A stretch of 64,000 bases of DNA from Clostridium novyi NT (GCF_000014125.1 NC_008593.1:1984001-2048000); one strand, 5' to 3'; numbered from the stretch's first letter, positions 1 to 9,375 are shown. The notes: a model not told the origin generated them from the sequence alone. Made by a program: numbers and translations.

Positions 1-68
1 TTGTCATTACCAGTTCATTTAAAAATAAAATGATTATTAATTAATCATTTATTTAACAAGTTATATAG

Positions 69-108
69 GGTTACTTATAATGTTGTTATTACCACATTGT
101 AAGTAACC
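69..108 (-). terminator. stem-loop downstream of the sulfatase operon
   Basis: An inverted repeat (GGTTACTTA arms, extended by AATGT) sits about 100 bases past the sulfatase stop codon. The stem is long, but no clean T-run follows it on the minus strand, so it may be a terminator or a 3'-end stabilising hairpin. Nothing else is visible in bases 1-204 apart from a short A+T palindrome near 30-46. Confidence 0.4.
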
Positions 109-204
109 TTATTGCTACATATTTTTATACTTATATATTAAATCTAATTGTCTAACTTGTCAAATATTTTTTTACAATTATGTAATTATTATTATTTTTG
201 TTAT

Positions 205-1719
205 TTATGCAAGGCTTACTCTAGGCATCCAAAGTGGCACTTTATCCATTTCTGCCCACATAAATTCCAATAGCATTCGTGATTTTAAACCAGAATAATT
301 AGGATTATTCCATAGATTATTGAATTCATTTGGATCTTTTTCTAAATCGTATAATTCACCGTGCTCTCTATTATAATATACAGTTAGTTTGTATCTGTCA
401 TTTACTAAAGTTCTTAAATTAACAGTAGTTTCCGTATGTTGATTTTCACAAGTTACATAAGTTCTTAAAAAATCTTTTTCACCATTCCATACACTACTTT
501 CATCTTTTCCTGCCATAGTCCTTGGTACTTCAATACCTACTTTACTTAAAAGTGTAGGAGTTAAATCCACAAGTGATTGAAGTGAATTATTAACTTTATT
601 TGCTGGTATAACTCCTGGTTCTCTAACTATAAATGGTATTTTTATCATATCTTCATAATGAAATGGCCCTTTAGCTATAAGATTATGTTGTCCAAAGAAA
701 TGTCCATGATCACTTGTAAATACTACAATTGTATCTTCAGCCATTCCAAGTTCCTCTAACTTATCTAATATCTTTCCTATATAATGGTCCATCATGCTAA
801 TCATTCCATAATATATAGCTATATCCTTTTTTAATTCTTCCTTATCTTGCAGATGTGAATGACATCCATGCAACCAATTCTTATCCTTTGGCTCATAATA
901 CTGTGAAAAATCAGGATTCTCTTCTTGAGTCTTTTTTAGTATAGGTGACGTAGTTAAATGTTCTCCCCCTAAATAATGTGGCAATGTAATATCATCTGGA
1001 TTATACATTGAAGCCCATGGTTCTGGTACAAAATATGGTGGATGTGGATCAAAGAAACTAGACCATAAGAAGAAGTTTTCATCATTTTCCTTATATTGCT
1101 CTAATAACGCATTTGTTCTTTCAGCAATCCAATTGTCATAATGGTATTTTTCTGGTATTTCCCACACTCTTTTTGCTTTTGGATCTAAATTTCCTATTGG
1201 AGGTTGAAAATAATCTTTCCAATTTTTAAGTCCATTATCCTCCATCCAAATAGCATAGTGTTGTCCAACTAAAAATTCTACTGTATGATTTCTAGTTAAT
1301 TCTACATGTTCAAATCCATAAAATTCTTCATCAAACTTTCTCCAAAAATCTAAATCATGAAGAATTGGCATTGCCTCTAGAGATGGATATTTTTCATTTT
1401 GAAGATTATGTTGAAAATGAGCCTTTCCAACTAGTGCAGTTCTATAATCATTATCTTGCAGTATATTACCTATAGTTTGAGTATTTTCAGGCATCTTTGT
1501 TCCAAGTGACCATCCACCATGTTGACTTGGATAAAGTCCTGTTATCATAGTACATCTTGTTGGTGTACAAGTAGGGTTTGGACAATATGCTCTTGAAAAT
1601 GTTGTGCCTTCTTTAACCAGTCTATCTAAATTAGGTGTTTTTATTTCCTTGTTAAAAGCCCCTATAGTATTCCAATGTTGCTGATCACTAGTAATTAAAA
1701 GTATATTTTTCTTTTTCAT
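205..1719 (-). CDS. Cys-type sulfatase (arylsulfatase family)
   Basis: This 504-residue alkaline-phosphatase-fold sulfatase should hydrolyse a sulfate ester. The signature CTPTR is at residues 51-55; Cys51 is the residue that would be oxidised to formylglycine. Metal-binding Asp12 lies in the N-terminal ITSDQQ strand, and the SDHGHFFGQH motif supplies the distal metal ligands. There is no signal peptide, so it is probably cytoplasmic and acts on an imported substrate. It is the second gene of an operon with the sodium symporter (43-base gap), under a GntR-type regulator. A Cys-type sulfatase in an anaerobe needs a radical-SAM maturase; none is encoded in this window. The substrate is unknown: choline sulfate, a sulfated sugar or an aryl sulfate are all possible. 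Confidence 0.88.
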   Translation of the reverse strand: MKKKNILLITSDQQHWNTIGAFNKEIKTPNLDRLVKEGTTFSRAYCPNPTCTPTRCTMITGLYPSQHGGWSLGTKMPENTQTIGNILQDNDYRTALVGKAHFQHNLQNEKYPSLEAMPILHDLDFWRKFDEEFYGFEHVELTRNHTVEFLVGQHYAIWMEDNGLKNWKDYFQPPIGNLDPKAKRVWEIPEKYHYDNWIAERTNALLEQYKENDENFFLWSSFFDPHPPYFVPEPWASMYNPDDITLPHYLGGEHLTTSPILKKTQEENPDFSQYYEPKDKNWLHGCHSHLQDKEELKKDIAIYYGMISMMDHYIGKILDKLEELGMAEDTIVVFTSDHGHFFGQHNLIAKGPFHYEDMIKIPFIVREPGVIPANKVNNSLQSLVDLTPTLLSKVGIEVPRTMAGKDESSVWNGEKDFLRTYVTCENQHTETTVNLRTLVNDRYKLTVYYNREHGELYDLEKDPNEFNNLWNNPNYSGLKSRMLLEFMWAEMDKVPLWMPRVSLA

Positions 1720-1762
1720 ATTCTCACCTCATAATTATGTCATTTATATTTAAAAGGCCTAT

Positions 1763-3493
1763 TTATTCAGCCATTTGTGAAACTTTATTTTTATTCTTTC
1801 TTATACAGCTACTAACAAATTTCTTGTGACATATTAAAGAAAATACTATACATACACACCAATAAATTAATGAATATATCTTAAACTTGCCAGTAGGATT
1901 TTTAGTTGCTATTCCTATTGGTGATAAAACACCATACATATATATTAATGAAAATGCTAGTAATAATCCTGTAAGTATAGAATATTTCCAGTAGTGTAAA
2001 TCTACATTGGATTTGTTAACTTTGTTTGGAACATATGGTACACTTCTTTTAAACTTTAATGATAACGTTAACATTAGTAGCACATCAAATACAAATAATG
2101 CTCCCATTACATGAGTAAAGTTTAATTTAACTTTAAATACCCAAACTAATGAATAATATAAAATTATATGAGAATAAACAGTTATTCTTGCTGCTTTTCC
2201 TGATACATTTTTATTCAAGAACCCAATACATACAAGTGCTACTATAGGAATATTAAAGAATCCTGCGAATCTTCTTAGTATTAAAAATATTCCGTCTGTA
2301 CCATATTGAAGTAATGGCGCTATAAACATAGATATTAAAGCTATTATTGTACTCACTATTTTAGCCATTTTAATCATTTCATCATCTGTAGCATTAGGCT
2401 TTATTTTAGGCTTATAAATATCTACACAAAATAATGTAGCTGCACTATTTACAAAAGAATTAAATGTACTTAATATAGCTCCTAAAATAGTTGCTGTAAA
2501 AAATCCTAAAAGACATTTCGGAAGCACTTTCGCAACTAACGCCGGATATGCAAAATCTGCTTTTGCAAGAGTATCTCCAAATACTATATAAGAAATAGTT
2601 CCTGGTAAATTTAATATAACAGGTAATAAAAGCAACATAATTCCTGCCATTAATATTCCTTTTTGACCAGCAGCTAAGTTTTTAGCAGCTAAAGATCTTT
2701 GAACTATAGCTTGATTTGTGCTCCAGTAAAAAAAGTTAACTATAAGTATTCCAGTGAATATTGTAGTCCATGGTGTTGATGATGTTGATGAACCAATTGC
2801 ATTTAATTTCTCTGGATGCTGAGTTAAAATAATATTTAAACCGTTCATTATATGACCTTTTCCAATAAATAAAAGTCCAAATATAGGTATAAGTAGTCCT
2901 CCTATAAATAACCCAATACCATTTAATGTATCTGATACAGCAACAGCCTTTAATCCACCGAAAATTGCGTAAATTCCCCCAATTATACCTGTAATCCAAA
3001 CTATAAGCCATAAGGATGCTGAAAAACTTAAATGAAACATCTCAGATACATTAAATATCTTTGTAAAAGCTATGGCCCCTGAGTACAATGAACCTGGAAT
3101 CATAACAAATGTGTACCCAACTAAAAATAGTACAGACATTAATCTTCTTGTTTTTTCATCATACCTTTCTTGAAAAAATTGAGGAATAGTTGTAAATCCA
3201 CCTTTAAGGTACTTAGGCAAAAGATATACTGCTAAAATAATTAAAGGTATTATAGATGTTACCGTCCATGCCATTATAGAAAAATTTGATGCATAAGAAT
3301 CACCATTAACCCCTACTAGTTGTTCTGTAGATAAACTAGTTAAAACCATAGAACTTGCAATAACAGTTGCTGATAATCCTCTTCCTGCTAAAAAATAACC
3401 TTTAGCTGTAGTATCACTACCTTTTGTTTTTACATAAGAAATAATCGCTACTAGAATTGTAAAAAATAAAAAAGAACTAACAGTTAAAAACAT
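1763..3493 (-). CDS. sodium:solute symporter (SSS family)
   Basis: This is a 576-residue integral membrane protein with about 13 hydrophobic segments. The N-terminal part reads GYFLAGRGL ... SLSTEQLVG, typical of the SSS/SGLT family, which imports sugars, organic acids or vitamins with Na+. I chose the ATG at 3493 (MFLTVSSF) because GAGAGGAG lies just upstream. A longer frame reaches 3565 but would start inside the operator palindrome. It is the first gene of the operon with the downstream sulfatase, which suggests it imports the sulfated compound that enzyme cleaves. That link is an inference from gene order. Confidence 0.87.
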   Translation of the reverse strand: MFLTVSSFLFFTILVAIISYVKTKGSDTTAKGYFLAGRGLSATVIASSMVLTSLSTEQLVGVNGDSYASNFSIMAWTVTSIIPLIILAVYLLPKYLKGGFTTIPQFFQERYDEKTRRLMSVLFLVGYTFVMIPGSLYSGAIAFTKIFNVSEMFHLSFSASLWLIVWITGIIGGIYAIFGGLKAVAVSDTLNGIGLFIGGLLIPIFGLLFIGKGHIMNGLNIILTQHPEKLNAIGSSTSSTPWTTIFTGILIVNFFYWSTNQAIVQRSLAAKNLAAGQKGILMAGIMLLLLPVILNLPGTISYIVFGDTLAKADFAYPALVAKVLPKCLLGFFTATILGAILSTFNSFVNSAATLFCVDIYKPKIKPNATDDEMIKMAKIVSTIIALISMFIAPLLQYGTDGIFLILRRFAGFFNIPIVALVCIGFLNKNVSGKAARITVYSHIILYYSLVWVFKVKLNFTHVMGALFVFDVLLMLTLSLKFKRSVPYVPNKVNKSNVDLHYWKYSILTGLLLAFSLIYMYGVLSPIGIATKNPTGKFKIYSLIYWCVCIVFSLICHKKFVSSCIRKNKNKVSQMAE

Positions 3494-3546
3494 GATATTT
3501 TCTCCTCTCTCCACTATCATAAATATAAACATTAACCTAGGTTCTT

Positions 3547-3572
3547 CAACAACTTGTTCGTACAAGTTGTTG
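3547..3572. promoter_or_regulatory. downstream operator of the symporter-sulfatase promoter
   Basis: A near-perfect inverted repeat: CAACAACTTGT, four bases, ACAAGTTGTTG. It shares the ACTTGT/ACAAGT core with the palindrome at 3622-3643. It lies about 13-38 bases downstream of the predicted start of the symporter transcript, a typical roadblock or repression site for a GntR-family dimer. Confidence 0.6.
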
Positions 3573-3591
3573 TAAAAAAATTTTTTTACAA

Positions 3592-3643
3592 ATTATATTC
3601 AGTTTTAAGGAAACGTTTCTTATCACTTGTACGTACAAGTGAT
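3592..3643 (-). promoter_or_regulatory. symporter-sulfatase promoter with GntR operator and cre-like site
   Basis: On the minus strand a TATAAT -10 box occupies 3597-3592. Upstream of it are a GAAACGTTTC palindrome at 3610-3619, resembling a CcpA cre site, and a perfect 22-base palindrome at 3622-3643 with the core ACTTGTACGTACAAGT. The same ACTTGT half-site recurs at 3547-3572. The layout suggests substrate induction through the neighbouring GntR/UTRA protein combined with carbon catabolite repression. Confidence 0.55.
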
Positions 3644-3899
3644 TTTAAAAAAAATACAACTTTCTAGAATATTGTATTATATATAAATTACTTTATTTTA
3701 TAAATTATGTCAATATAAATTATTCTTTATAATACAGTCTATACAATAATTTTTCTCTGTTTTTTCATATTTCCCTATTATTTTCTTTAAATTTCTAATA
3801 ATTATTAGACTTTGTGCATTCAATAACAACATATATTAAATTTAATGAATTTAAATGATATAATAAAATTATTTATCAATATAGGGAGGACTTTTAATT

Positions 3900-4628
3900 A
3901 TGTTAGATAAACAAAATAATACACCTTTGTATATTCAACTTTATAATATATTTAAAGAACTAATAGAATCTGGTAATCTTCAATCAGGATTTAAATTACC
4001 ATCTGAAAATGAATTATCAGAACAATATGAAGTGAGTAGATCAACAGTACGTCAAACTCTTAGTGAGCTTGAAAGATATGGATATATTTATAAAGAGAGA
4101 GGAAAAGGAAGTTTTGTATCTGTACGTCCATTTTCTCAAAACTTAAGTAATTTATATAACTTTTCAGATGAAATAAAAAAATATGGCAAAATACCAAAAT
4201 ATAAATTAATAAGTTTAGATATAATCATTCCTAAAAAAAATATCTCTGAAACTATGAACTTAAATTCTCAAGATACGGTATATAAAATAGAAATAATCAG
4301 AAAAATTGAAGACGAACCAGTTTTATTTGAAACAACTTATTTGCCTACTAAAAGATTTAAAAAATTTGAAACTATAGACTTAAATAAAAAAGCACTATAT
4401 GATATATTAAGATATGACTATAATGTGAATTTTTCAAAAGCTAAACAAACTTTTTATCCTGTACTAGCTAGTAATGTAGTAAAAAAATACTTAGACGCAA
4501 ACATAAAAGAACCTTTAGCATGTATGAATGTAGAAAGAATTAGTTATGAAAATGAAAATATTGTTGAATACACTATAGCTTTAGTAAAAGGCGAAAAATT
4601 TAGATATTCTATAGACTTAAAAAATTAA
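3900..4628 (+). CDS. GntR-family regulator, HutC/UTRA type
   Basis: This 242-residue protein has an N-terminal winged helix (about residues 8-75: PLYIQLYNIFKELI, then LPSENELSEQYEVSRSTVRQ) followed by a UTRA ligand-binding domain. HutC-type regulators bind short palindromes and release DNA when they bind a metabolite. It is divergent from the symporter-sulfatase operon, whose promoter carries two matching palindromes, so it probably represses that operon. The start has a good site (GGGAGGA) and a TATAAT near 3858. Its stop overlaps by four bases the stop of the convergent small gene at 4625-4834. Confidence 0.9.
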   Translation: MLDKQNNTPLYIQLYNIFKELIESGNLQSGFKLPSENELSEQYEVSRSTVRQTLSELERYGYIYKERGKGSFVSVRPFSQNLSNLYNFSDEIKKYGKIPKYKLISLDIIIPKKNISETMNLNSQDTVYKIEIIRKIEDEPVLFETTYLPTKRFKKFETIDLNKKALYDILRYDYNVNFSKAKQTFYPVLASNVVKKYLDANIKEPLACMNVERISYENENIVEYTIALVKGEKFRYSIDLKN

Positions 4629-4834
4629 ATTTTTTTATGTTTTGAAATTAATAAAGCAGCTATTTCATCAGAATTAAAACAAATAACCTTATCAAAATCA
4701 TTTGCTATTTCATCTACTATACATGAATTTTTAACCATAGCTATTGCATCATCTTCACAACATCTAAACTTCTGCACTAAAGAATTCACAATATATCTAC
4801 TATATTCATTTTTTTCTTCTAATGATAATACCAC
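4625..4834 (-). CDS. small protein of a three-member paralogous family (copy A)
   Basis: This 69-residue protein starts at GTG (4834) after AGGAGAGG. It matches the proteins at 15300-15515 and 17975-18184: an N-terminal VLSLEEK, then YIVNSLVQKF, then a C-terminal CFNSDEIAALLISK. It is mainly charged and amphipathic, with no signal peptide or membrane segment. Copy A is the most divergent: it carries an adjacent Cys pair (FRCCEDD) and lacks the FIAEKLVA ending of the other two. The function is unknown. A shared 12-base element lies about 85-95 bases upstream of its start. Confidence 0.7.
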   Translation of the reverse strand: MVLSLEEKNEYSRYIVNSLVQKFRCCEDDAIAMVKNSCIVDEIANDFDKVICFNSDEIAALLISKHKKI

Positions 4835-4916
4835 AATATCCTCTCCTTATACTTATATGTTATATATAAATATATTTTATCTATTAAAACAAATAATTAC
4901 AATTTATAATATAGCT

Positions 4917-4928
4917 ATGTATACGTTA
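4917..4928 (-). promoter_or_regulatory. conserved 12-base element upstream of small paralogue A
   Basis: The plus-strand sequence ATGTATACGTTA lies 83-94 bases upstream of the GTG start of copy A. The same 12-mer, or an 11/12 match, is found at a similar distance upstream of copies B and C. It could be part of a promoter or a regulator site. The remaining bases of 4835-5108 hold only A+T-rich sequence. Confidence 0.4.
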
Positions 4929-5108
4929 TATATACTAAAAATCTTGCTTTTGTAACCTTTACATTAATTTTTACGAGTTTTTATAAAATTCTGACTAAAC
5001 TGAATAATTTACATAGTTTTATTATAATTTAATATGTAATATAATTATTTTAGTTATATTAATAAAAACGATATAAAAATAATATTTTAAATTCTATGGG
5101 GGTATTTG

Positions 5109-5516
5109 ATGTTTATTGATGTAATGAAAAAATATAGAGATAAATCACAGTATGATTTAAGTTGTTCTGAAAGTATGATTTATGCTGCAAATGAAGCATA
5201 CAATTTAAATTTAGACACCAAAACACTAAAAGCTTTAGCACCTTTTAGCGGTGGTATGTGGACTGGCACTACATGTGGGGCAATTTCTGGTTCCCTGGCT
5301 GTTTTAGGTATAATGTTTACTGATAAAACAGCACACAACAGCGCTCATTTAAAAAGTCTAGTTATAGAGTTCCAAGACAAATTTCAAAAAAAGCTAAAAA
5401 GTCAAAGTTGTAATGAACTTAAACCTATGTATAGAACAGAAGAAGAAGGATGTAATTCTATAATCTTTGCTGCTGGTGAAGTTTTAGATGAAATAGTATC
5501 TAGGGAGCTAAAATAA
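5109..5516 (+). CDS. C_GCAxxG_C_C-family putative redox protein
   Basis: This 135-residue protein has the spaced cysteines of the C_GCAxxG_C_C family: Cys in LSCSES, Cys in TTCGAISGSLAV (the GCAxxG position), and later Cys in QSCNEL and EGCNSI. Proteins of this family are small, presumed redox or metal-binding, and common in anaerobes, often beside transporters. I chose the ATG at 5109, after GGGGG; a TTG three bases earlier is the alternative. The biochemical role is not established. Confidence 0.75.
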   Translation: MFIDVMKKYRDKSQYDLSCSESMIYAANEAYNLNLDTKTLKALAPFSGGMWTGTTCGAISGSLAVLGIMFTDKTAHNSAHLKSLVIEFQDKFQKKLKSQSCNELKPMYRTEEEGCNSIIFAAGEVLDEIVSRELK

Positions 5517-5552
5517 AAATTCTGCTGATATATCTTATCAGCAGAATTTTTA
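5516..5552. terminator. bidirectional terminator
   Basis: Arms AATTCTGCTGATA and TATCAGCAGAATT enclose a short loop, with A-run and T-run flanks. It sits between the convergent redox-protein and BCCT genes. Confidence 0.85.
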
Positions 5553-5559
5553 TTTTATA

Positions 5560-7137
5560 TTAAACTTCTTTTACTCTGTGTTTAGTAACCTTAATTCCAT
5601 AAGCCTTTTCTTTGTATCTTTCTTTATATCTTTCTAAATGCTTATCTGAACTTCTAACTTTTCTATTAACATATACTTCACTTGTTTTAAGTTCTTTTCT
5701 AAATGCAATCATTGTAAGCATCATTATTACTCCAAAAGGTAATGCCATAAGTATAGAGGCATTTTGAACCATTTGTAGTCCTCCTGCAAATAATAATACT
5801 ATTGTTAATGAAGATTGAATAACTCCAAGTATTATTTTTCTTACATTTGAAGGATTATTATCTCCATTAGATGCAATAACAGCTAGTACATAGGTAGCTG
5901 AATCGGCACTTGTTACAAAGAATGTGAAAAGTAATATAACAGCTAAAATTGAAATTCCAAATCCCATAGGATACTCATTAAATATAACGAAAAATGCTGT
6001 TTCTATCTTTTGAATAGCTAGGCTTGCAACAGTTGTAGGCACATTCATTCCCATTGTTCCAAAGACAGTAAACCATATAAGACAGAACCCTGCTGGTACA
6101 CATAATACTCCTGCTATAAATTCTTTTATAGTTCTTCCTTTTGAAACTCTAGCTATGAATATAGCAACAAATGGAGCCCAAGCAATCCACCAACCCCAGT
6201 AAAATAATGTCCATTGTTTATACCAAGGTCCATTTAAGAATATATTATTATTTTCACCTACTAAAGCAACAAAGTAATTAACCATACCACTTCCAAGGTT
6301 CATAACCATTTCTTTAAAAGGTCCTACTATCATTGCTGCTAGTAAAAGCATAACTGCAAAAAACATATTTAAATTTGATAGATACTTTATCCCCTTCTTA
6401 ACTCCAGTACACGCTGATATTAAGAAAAGGACTGTTATAATAGCTATAATTGTTATTTGAACTACCTTTGTTTCTGGTATTCCAAATAAATAATTAAGTC
6501 CACTATTTATTTGAAGAGTTCCCATTCCAAGAGAAGTTACAATTCCTGATATAGTTGCAAAAATAGTTAAAATGTCTACTACCTTTCCTATAGTTCCCCT
6601 AGCTCTTTCTTCACCTATTAATGGTATTAAAAGACTACTTATAAGAGCTGGTTTTTTACGTCTAAAATGCATATAAGCAATAGCTAGTGCTAAAACTGAG
6701 TAACATGCCCATGCAGAAATCCCCCAATGTAAAAAGGATTTTTTAAAAGCAAATATCTTAGCATCCTCGGTGCCTCCTGTCATTCCAAGAGGATTTAAAT
6801 AATGCATTAAAGGTTCTGAAACTCCCCAAAATACAAGTCCTATTCCAATACCTGCACTAAAGAGCATAGCAAACCAACTTATATTTGAAAACTCAGGCTT
6901 TGAATCATCATCACCTAATTTTATATTTCTAAATTTACTAAAGAAAAGCCATATACAGAAAACAAAGAAACTCACCATGAGCCCAGAGTAAAACCAAGAT
7001 AGATTATCGGAAATCCAATCTAAAGCACTATTCACAATATCATTAAATCCTTGTTGAAAAAATAATGCCCAAATGAATATACATGCAGATATTAATATAC
7101 TACTTTTAAAAATAAAATTATCTTTTTTTGTTTTCAT
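5560..7137 (-). CDS. BCCT-family osmolyte transporter (betaine/choline/carnitine type)
   Basis: This is a 525-residue, 12-helix membrane protein. It has the family glycine stretch GIGIGLVFWGVSEP near residues 95-108 and the signature WGWWIAWAPF ... FIARVSKGRT near residue 315. BCCT carriers take up quaternary ammonium compounds by Na+ or H+ symport or by exchange. A divergent GntR + RCK_C regulator of the BusR type lies directly upstream, with several repeated half-sites between them. This favours an osmolyte role under c-di-AMP control, but the substrate cannot be read from the sequence. The basic C-terminal tail could be an osmosensing extension. Confidence 0.9.
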   Translation of the reverse strand: MKTKKDNFIFKSSILISACIFIWALFFQQGFNDIVNSALDWISDNLSWFYSGLMVSFFVFCIWLFFSKFRNIKLGDDDSKPEFSNISWFAMLFSAGIGIGLVFWGVSEPLMHYLNPLGMTGGTEDAKIFAFKKSFLHWGISAWACYSVLALAIAYMHFRRKKPALISSLLIPLIGEERARGTIGKVVDILTIFATISGIVTSLGMGTLQINSGLNYLFGIPETKVVQITIIAIITVLFLISACTGVKKGIKYLSNLNMFFAVMLLLAAMIVGPFKEMVMNLGSGMVNYFVALVGENNNIFLNGPWYKQWTLFYWGWWIAWAPFVAIFIARVSKGRTIKEFIAGVLCVPAGFCLIWFTVFGTMGMNVPTTVASLAIQKIETAFFVIFNEYPMGFGISILAVILLFTFFVTSADSATYVLAVIASNGDNNPSNVRKIILGVIQSSLTIVLLFAGGLQMVQNASILMALPFGVIMMLTMIAFRKELKTSEVYVNRKVRSSDKHLERYKERYKEKAYGIKVTKHRVKEV

Positions 7138-7172
7138 AAACTCCCCCCATTTGACTACCTTTGTTTTTTTTA

Positions 7173-7260
7173 AAGTTGTTACAATTTCGATTTAAAAAGA
7201 CAACTTTTATACATTTTAAAGTTGTCACTATAACAACTTAATAATAACATATAAGTTGTC
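7173..7260. promoter_or_regulatory. array of five AAGTTGT half-sites between the BCCT and BusR-like genes
   Basis: AAGTTGT occurs at 7173-7179, 7219-7225 and 7253-7259. Its complement ACAACTT occurs at 7200-7206 and 7233-7239. The middle pair forms a compact inverted repeat of 21 bases. Multiple paired sites fit a tetrameric regulator such as BusR, which binds two inverted repeats at once. The array lies directly upstream of the BCCT start codon. Confidence 0.65.
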
Positions 7261-7341
7261 AAAAATCAAATAACCTATTTTCGTTTTACATTTGTTTAAT
7301 ACAGTGTTAAAATCATATGTGGCAAAGGAGTGTATTTAAAA

Positions 7342-7974
7342 ATGGCAAGAAGGTCTAAAACACCTAATTATATAAAAATTGCAGTTGATATAGCATCTCG
7401 AATAGTTAGTAATGAATTTTTAGAGGGAACTAAAATAACAGGTAGAACTACTTTAGTTAGTATATACAAGGTATCTCCTGAAACTATAAGACGATCAATA
7501 GCACTTTTAAAGGATATGGACGTAGTAAACGTCAATGACAAAAGCGGAATAATAATAAATAGCAGAAAAAATGCTAAAACTTTTATAGATAAATTTAAAA
7601 CCCAATCTGATTTTTCATCTATTAACAATGAAACTTACGAACTATTAAAGCAAAAAAAATTAATTGACGAAAAAATCGAACACAATATAAAATCCATAGT
7701 AGAATTTGCAACTCAACTTAAAAATGTTGAAAATATTATTCACTTTGAAAGCATTGTTGAAGAAGGAAGTATTGCTGTTGGAAAAAGTATTGGCGAACTT
7801 AATTTTTGGCACAATACTAAAGCAACAATAATAGGAATTAAAAGAGATAATGAAATTTTTGTCTCTCCTGGCCCTTATTTTACTATTCAAGTAAATGATA
7901 TTTTAGTTTATGTAGGTCAAGATGAAGTTTTAGATAACATAAACAATTACATAAAAAAACCTTGCAAAAAGTAA
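7342..7974 (+). CDS. BusR-like regulator: GntR winged helix + coiled coil + RCK_C domain
   Basis: This 210-residue protein has a winged helix-turn-helix (about residues 5-75, with TLVSIYKVSPETIRRSIALL as recognition region), a helical linker likely to form a coiled coil (about 85-130), and a C-terminal RCK_C (TrkA_C) domain (about 138-205, SIGELNFW ... FTIQVNDILVYVG). The same architecture defines BusR, the c-di-AMP-responsive repressor of a betaine transporter in Lactococcus and Streptococcus. I chose the ATG at 7342 after AAAGGAG; a GTG at 7330 overlaps that site. It is divergent from the BCCT transporter and probably represses it when c-di-AMP is high. Confidence 0.82.
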   Translation: MARRSKTPNYIKIAVDIASRIVSNEFLEGTKITGRTTLVSIYKVSPETIRRSIALLKDMDVVNVNDKSGIIINSRKNAKTFIDKFKTQSDFSSINNETYELLKQKKLIDEKIEHNIKSIVEFATQLKNVENIIHFESIVEEGSIAVGKSIGELNFWHNTKATIIGIKRDNEIFVSPGPYFTIQVNDILVYVGQDEVLDNINNYIKKPCKK

Positions 7975-8018
7975 AAAAATATCTACTTTCTAATTTAATT
8001 TAGAAGTAGATATTTTTA
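7975..8018. terminator. bidirectional terminator
   Basis: Arms ATATCTACTTTCTAA and TTAGAAGTAGATAT with A/T-run flanks, between the convergent BusR-like and YeeE genes. Confidence 0.8.
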
Positions 8019-8061
8019 TTTTTTATATTATTATATAATTTGTTTTACTTATATTTCTTAG

Positions 8062-9321
8062 TTATATTGTCACTTTTAATTTTTTAACTAATCTAACTCC
8101 TAGTATTCCTCCTAAAGTTAGTGAAGGTAAGAATACCCATCCTGATAATGACATATTACAAATACCTGAATATAATGCTCCAACGTTACATCCTAAAGCT
8201 ATTCTTGCACCATATCCCATAAGTAATCCACCAAGCGCATAATAAATAACGTCTCTAAGCTTAAAGTGTCTATTAAACTTATAGTGTCCAGCTAATAATG
8301 GGCATAATAATGCACCTATTAATATTCCTGCATTTCTCATAGAACCTGGATCATTAAAGAATCCTCCACGTATTCCATCCATTCTTGATGCAAACCATGG
8401 CCAATTAGACACATCTATAATTCCTAATCCTTGATAAAACCAAGCTGCCCAATCTGCAAATACAGCTGTTACACCCCAGCTTGTACCTGTTGTAACTAAT
8501 ATTGTTACAAACATTAACATAATACATACTGCCCCAGTATAAAACGACCATCTTTTTACAAAGAATTTATGATAAGTTTCCTTACTAAAGAATTTGTATT
8601 CCTTAGATTCTGGCATTTCTTCTTCCCACTTTTCATATTGTTCAAGGGCAAGAGTGTTTTCTCTTCTTCTTTTATCTTGATACTTACTAGCTATTATATA
8701 AATTATTAAAAATCCTAATAATGAAATTGCTATTGTTCCCATATAACCAAAAACATCTGGTAAATATAATTGTTTATGAATTCTAAAGAATATACTTTCT
8801 TTCCACCAAGGCATATCATGGGCACCCCATAACGCTCCTGTACAGAAGAAAAATAATACTATAAGTCCTCTTCCTTGTCCTTCTCCTGCATCTGTTAATG
8901 TTCCTGATGCACATCCACCACCAAACATCATACCTATACCAAATAGTATTCCTCCAAGTATAGTTGCTAAGTTAGCTGGTTCAACATAATCAGAACCTGG
9001 TATTACAGGTGCATTTGTTCCTGCAACCTTATAAAACACCTCAGCTCCATTAACATATGCTCCATAATGAATTGCTGCTGTAACTATTAAAGTAATTGAA
9101 AATAAGAACATTAAAGCTTTTGTTAATGTGCCATCACCTGTTAGATATAGTTTTCTTATACCTCCTGCAAATCCAAATCTTGATCTTTGCATAACATAAC
9201 CTATTGTTAATCCAATTATCAAATGTAATGCTAATTTATAATCCTTTGTATATTGAATACCCGCAAATAAAATAAGAAGTGCTAAAAGTGCAAATCCAAT
9301 AAATATTTGTTTTTTCTTCAT
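8062..9321 (-). CDS. YeeE/YedE-family sulfur-compound permease, full length
   Basis: This 419-residue protein has about ten membrane segments in two homologous halves. The N-terminal half has GGGCASGTL and the C-terminal half GYGARIALGCNVGALYSG. The conserved membrane cysteines are a hallmark of YeeE/TsuA, which moves thiosulfate across the membrane through successive Cys contacts. It is the last gene of the AGCS symporter / CoA-disulfide reductase operon and has its own site (GAAGGGAG). A cytoplasmic loop of about 55 residues joins the halves, so it is longer than minimal YeeE proteins. The substrate is probably thiosulfate or another sulfane-sulfur compound. Confidence 0.85.
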   Translation of the reverse strand: MKKKQIFIGFALLALLILFAGIQYTKDYKLALHLIIGLTIGYVMQRSRFGFAGGIRKLYLTGDGTLTKALMFLFSITLIVTAAIHYGAYVNGAEVFYKVAGTNAPVIPGSDYVEPANLATILGGILFGIGMMFGGGCASGTLTDAGEGQGRGLIVLFFFCTGALWGAHDMPWWKESIFFRIHKQLYLPDVFGYMGTIAISLLGFLIIYIIASKYQDKRRRENTLALEQYEKWEEEMPESKEYKFFSKETYHKFFVKRWSFYTGAVCIMLMFVTILVTTGTSWGVTAVFADWAAWFYQGLGIIDVSNWPWFASRMDGIRGGFFNDPGSMRNAGILIGALLCPLLAGHYKFNRHFKLRDVIYYALGGLLMGYGARIALGCNVGALYSGICNMSLSGWVFLPSLTLGGILGVRLVKKLKVTI

Positions 9322-9350
9322 ATATTTACTCCCTTCTTTTGATTTTTAAA

Positions 9351-9375
9351 CTACAAGGAGCTAAGCTCCCTGTAG
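9351..9375 (-). terminator. intergenic hairpin (attenuator or mRNA processing element)
   Basis: CTACAAGGAGCT pairs imperfectly with AGCTCCCTGTAG between the reductase and permease genes. No strong T-run follows, so it is more likely a stability or partial-termination element than a full stop. Confidence 0.4.

Noticed and set aside
3494..3565. 24-residue N-terminal extension of the symporter
   Set aside because: It would be translated from within the operator palindrome; the ATG at 3493 has a proper ribosome site and a membrane-protein-like start.
7368..7628. 86-residue minus-strand frame
   Set aside because: It is a shadow of the BusR-like gene, with no ribosome binding site.
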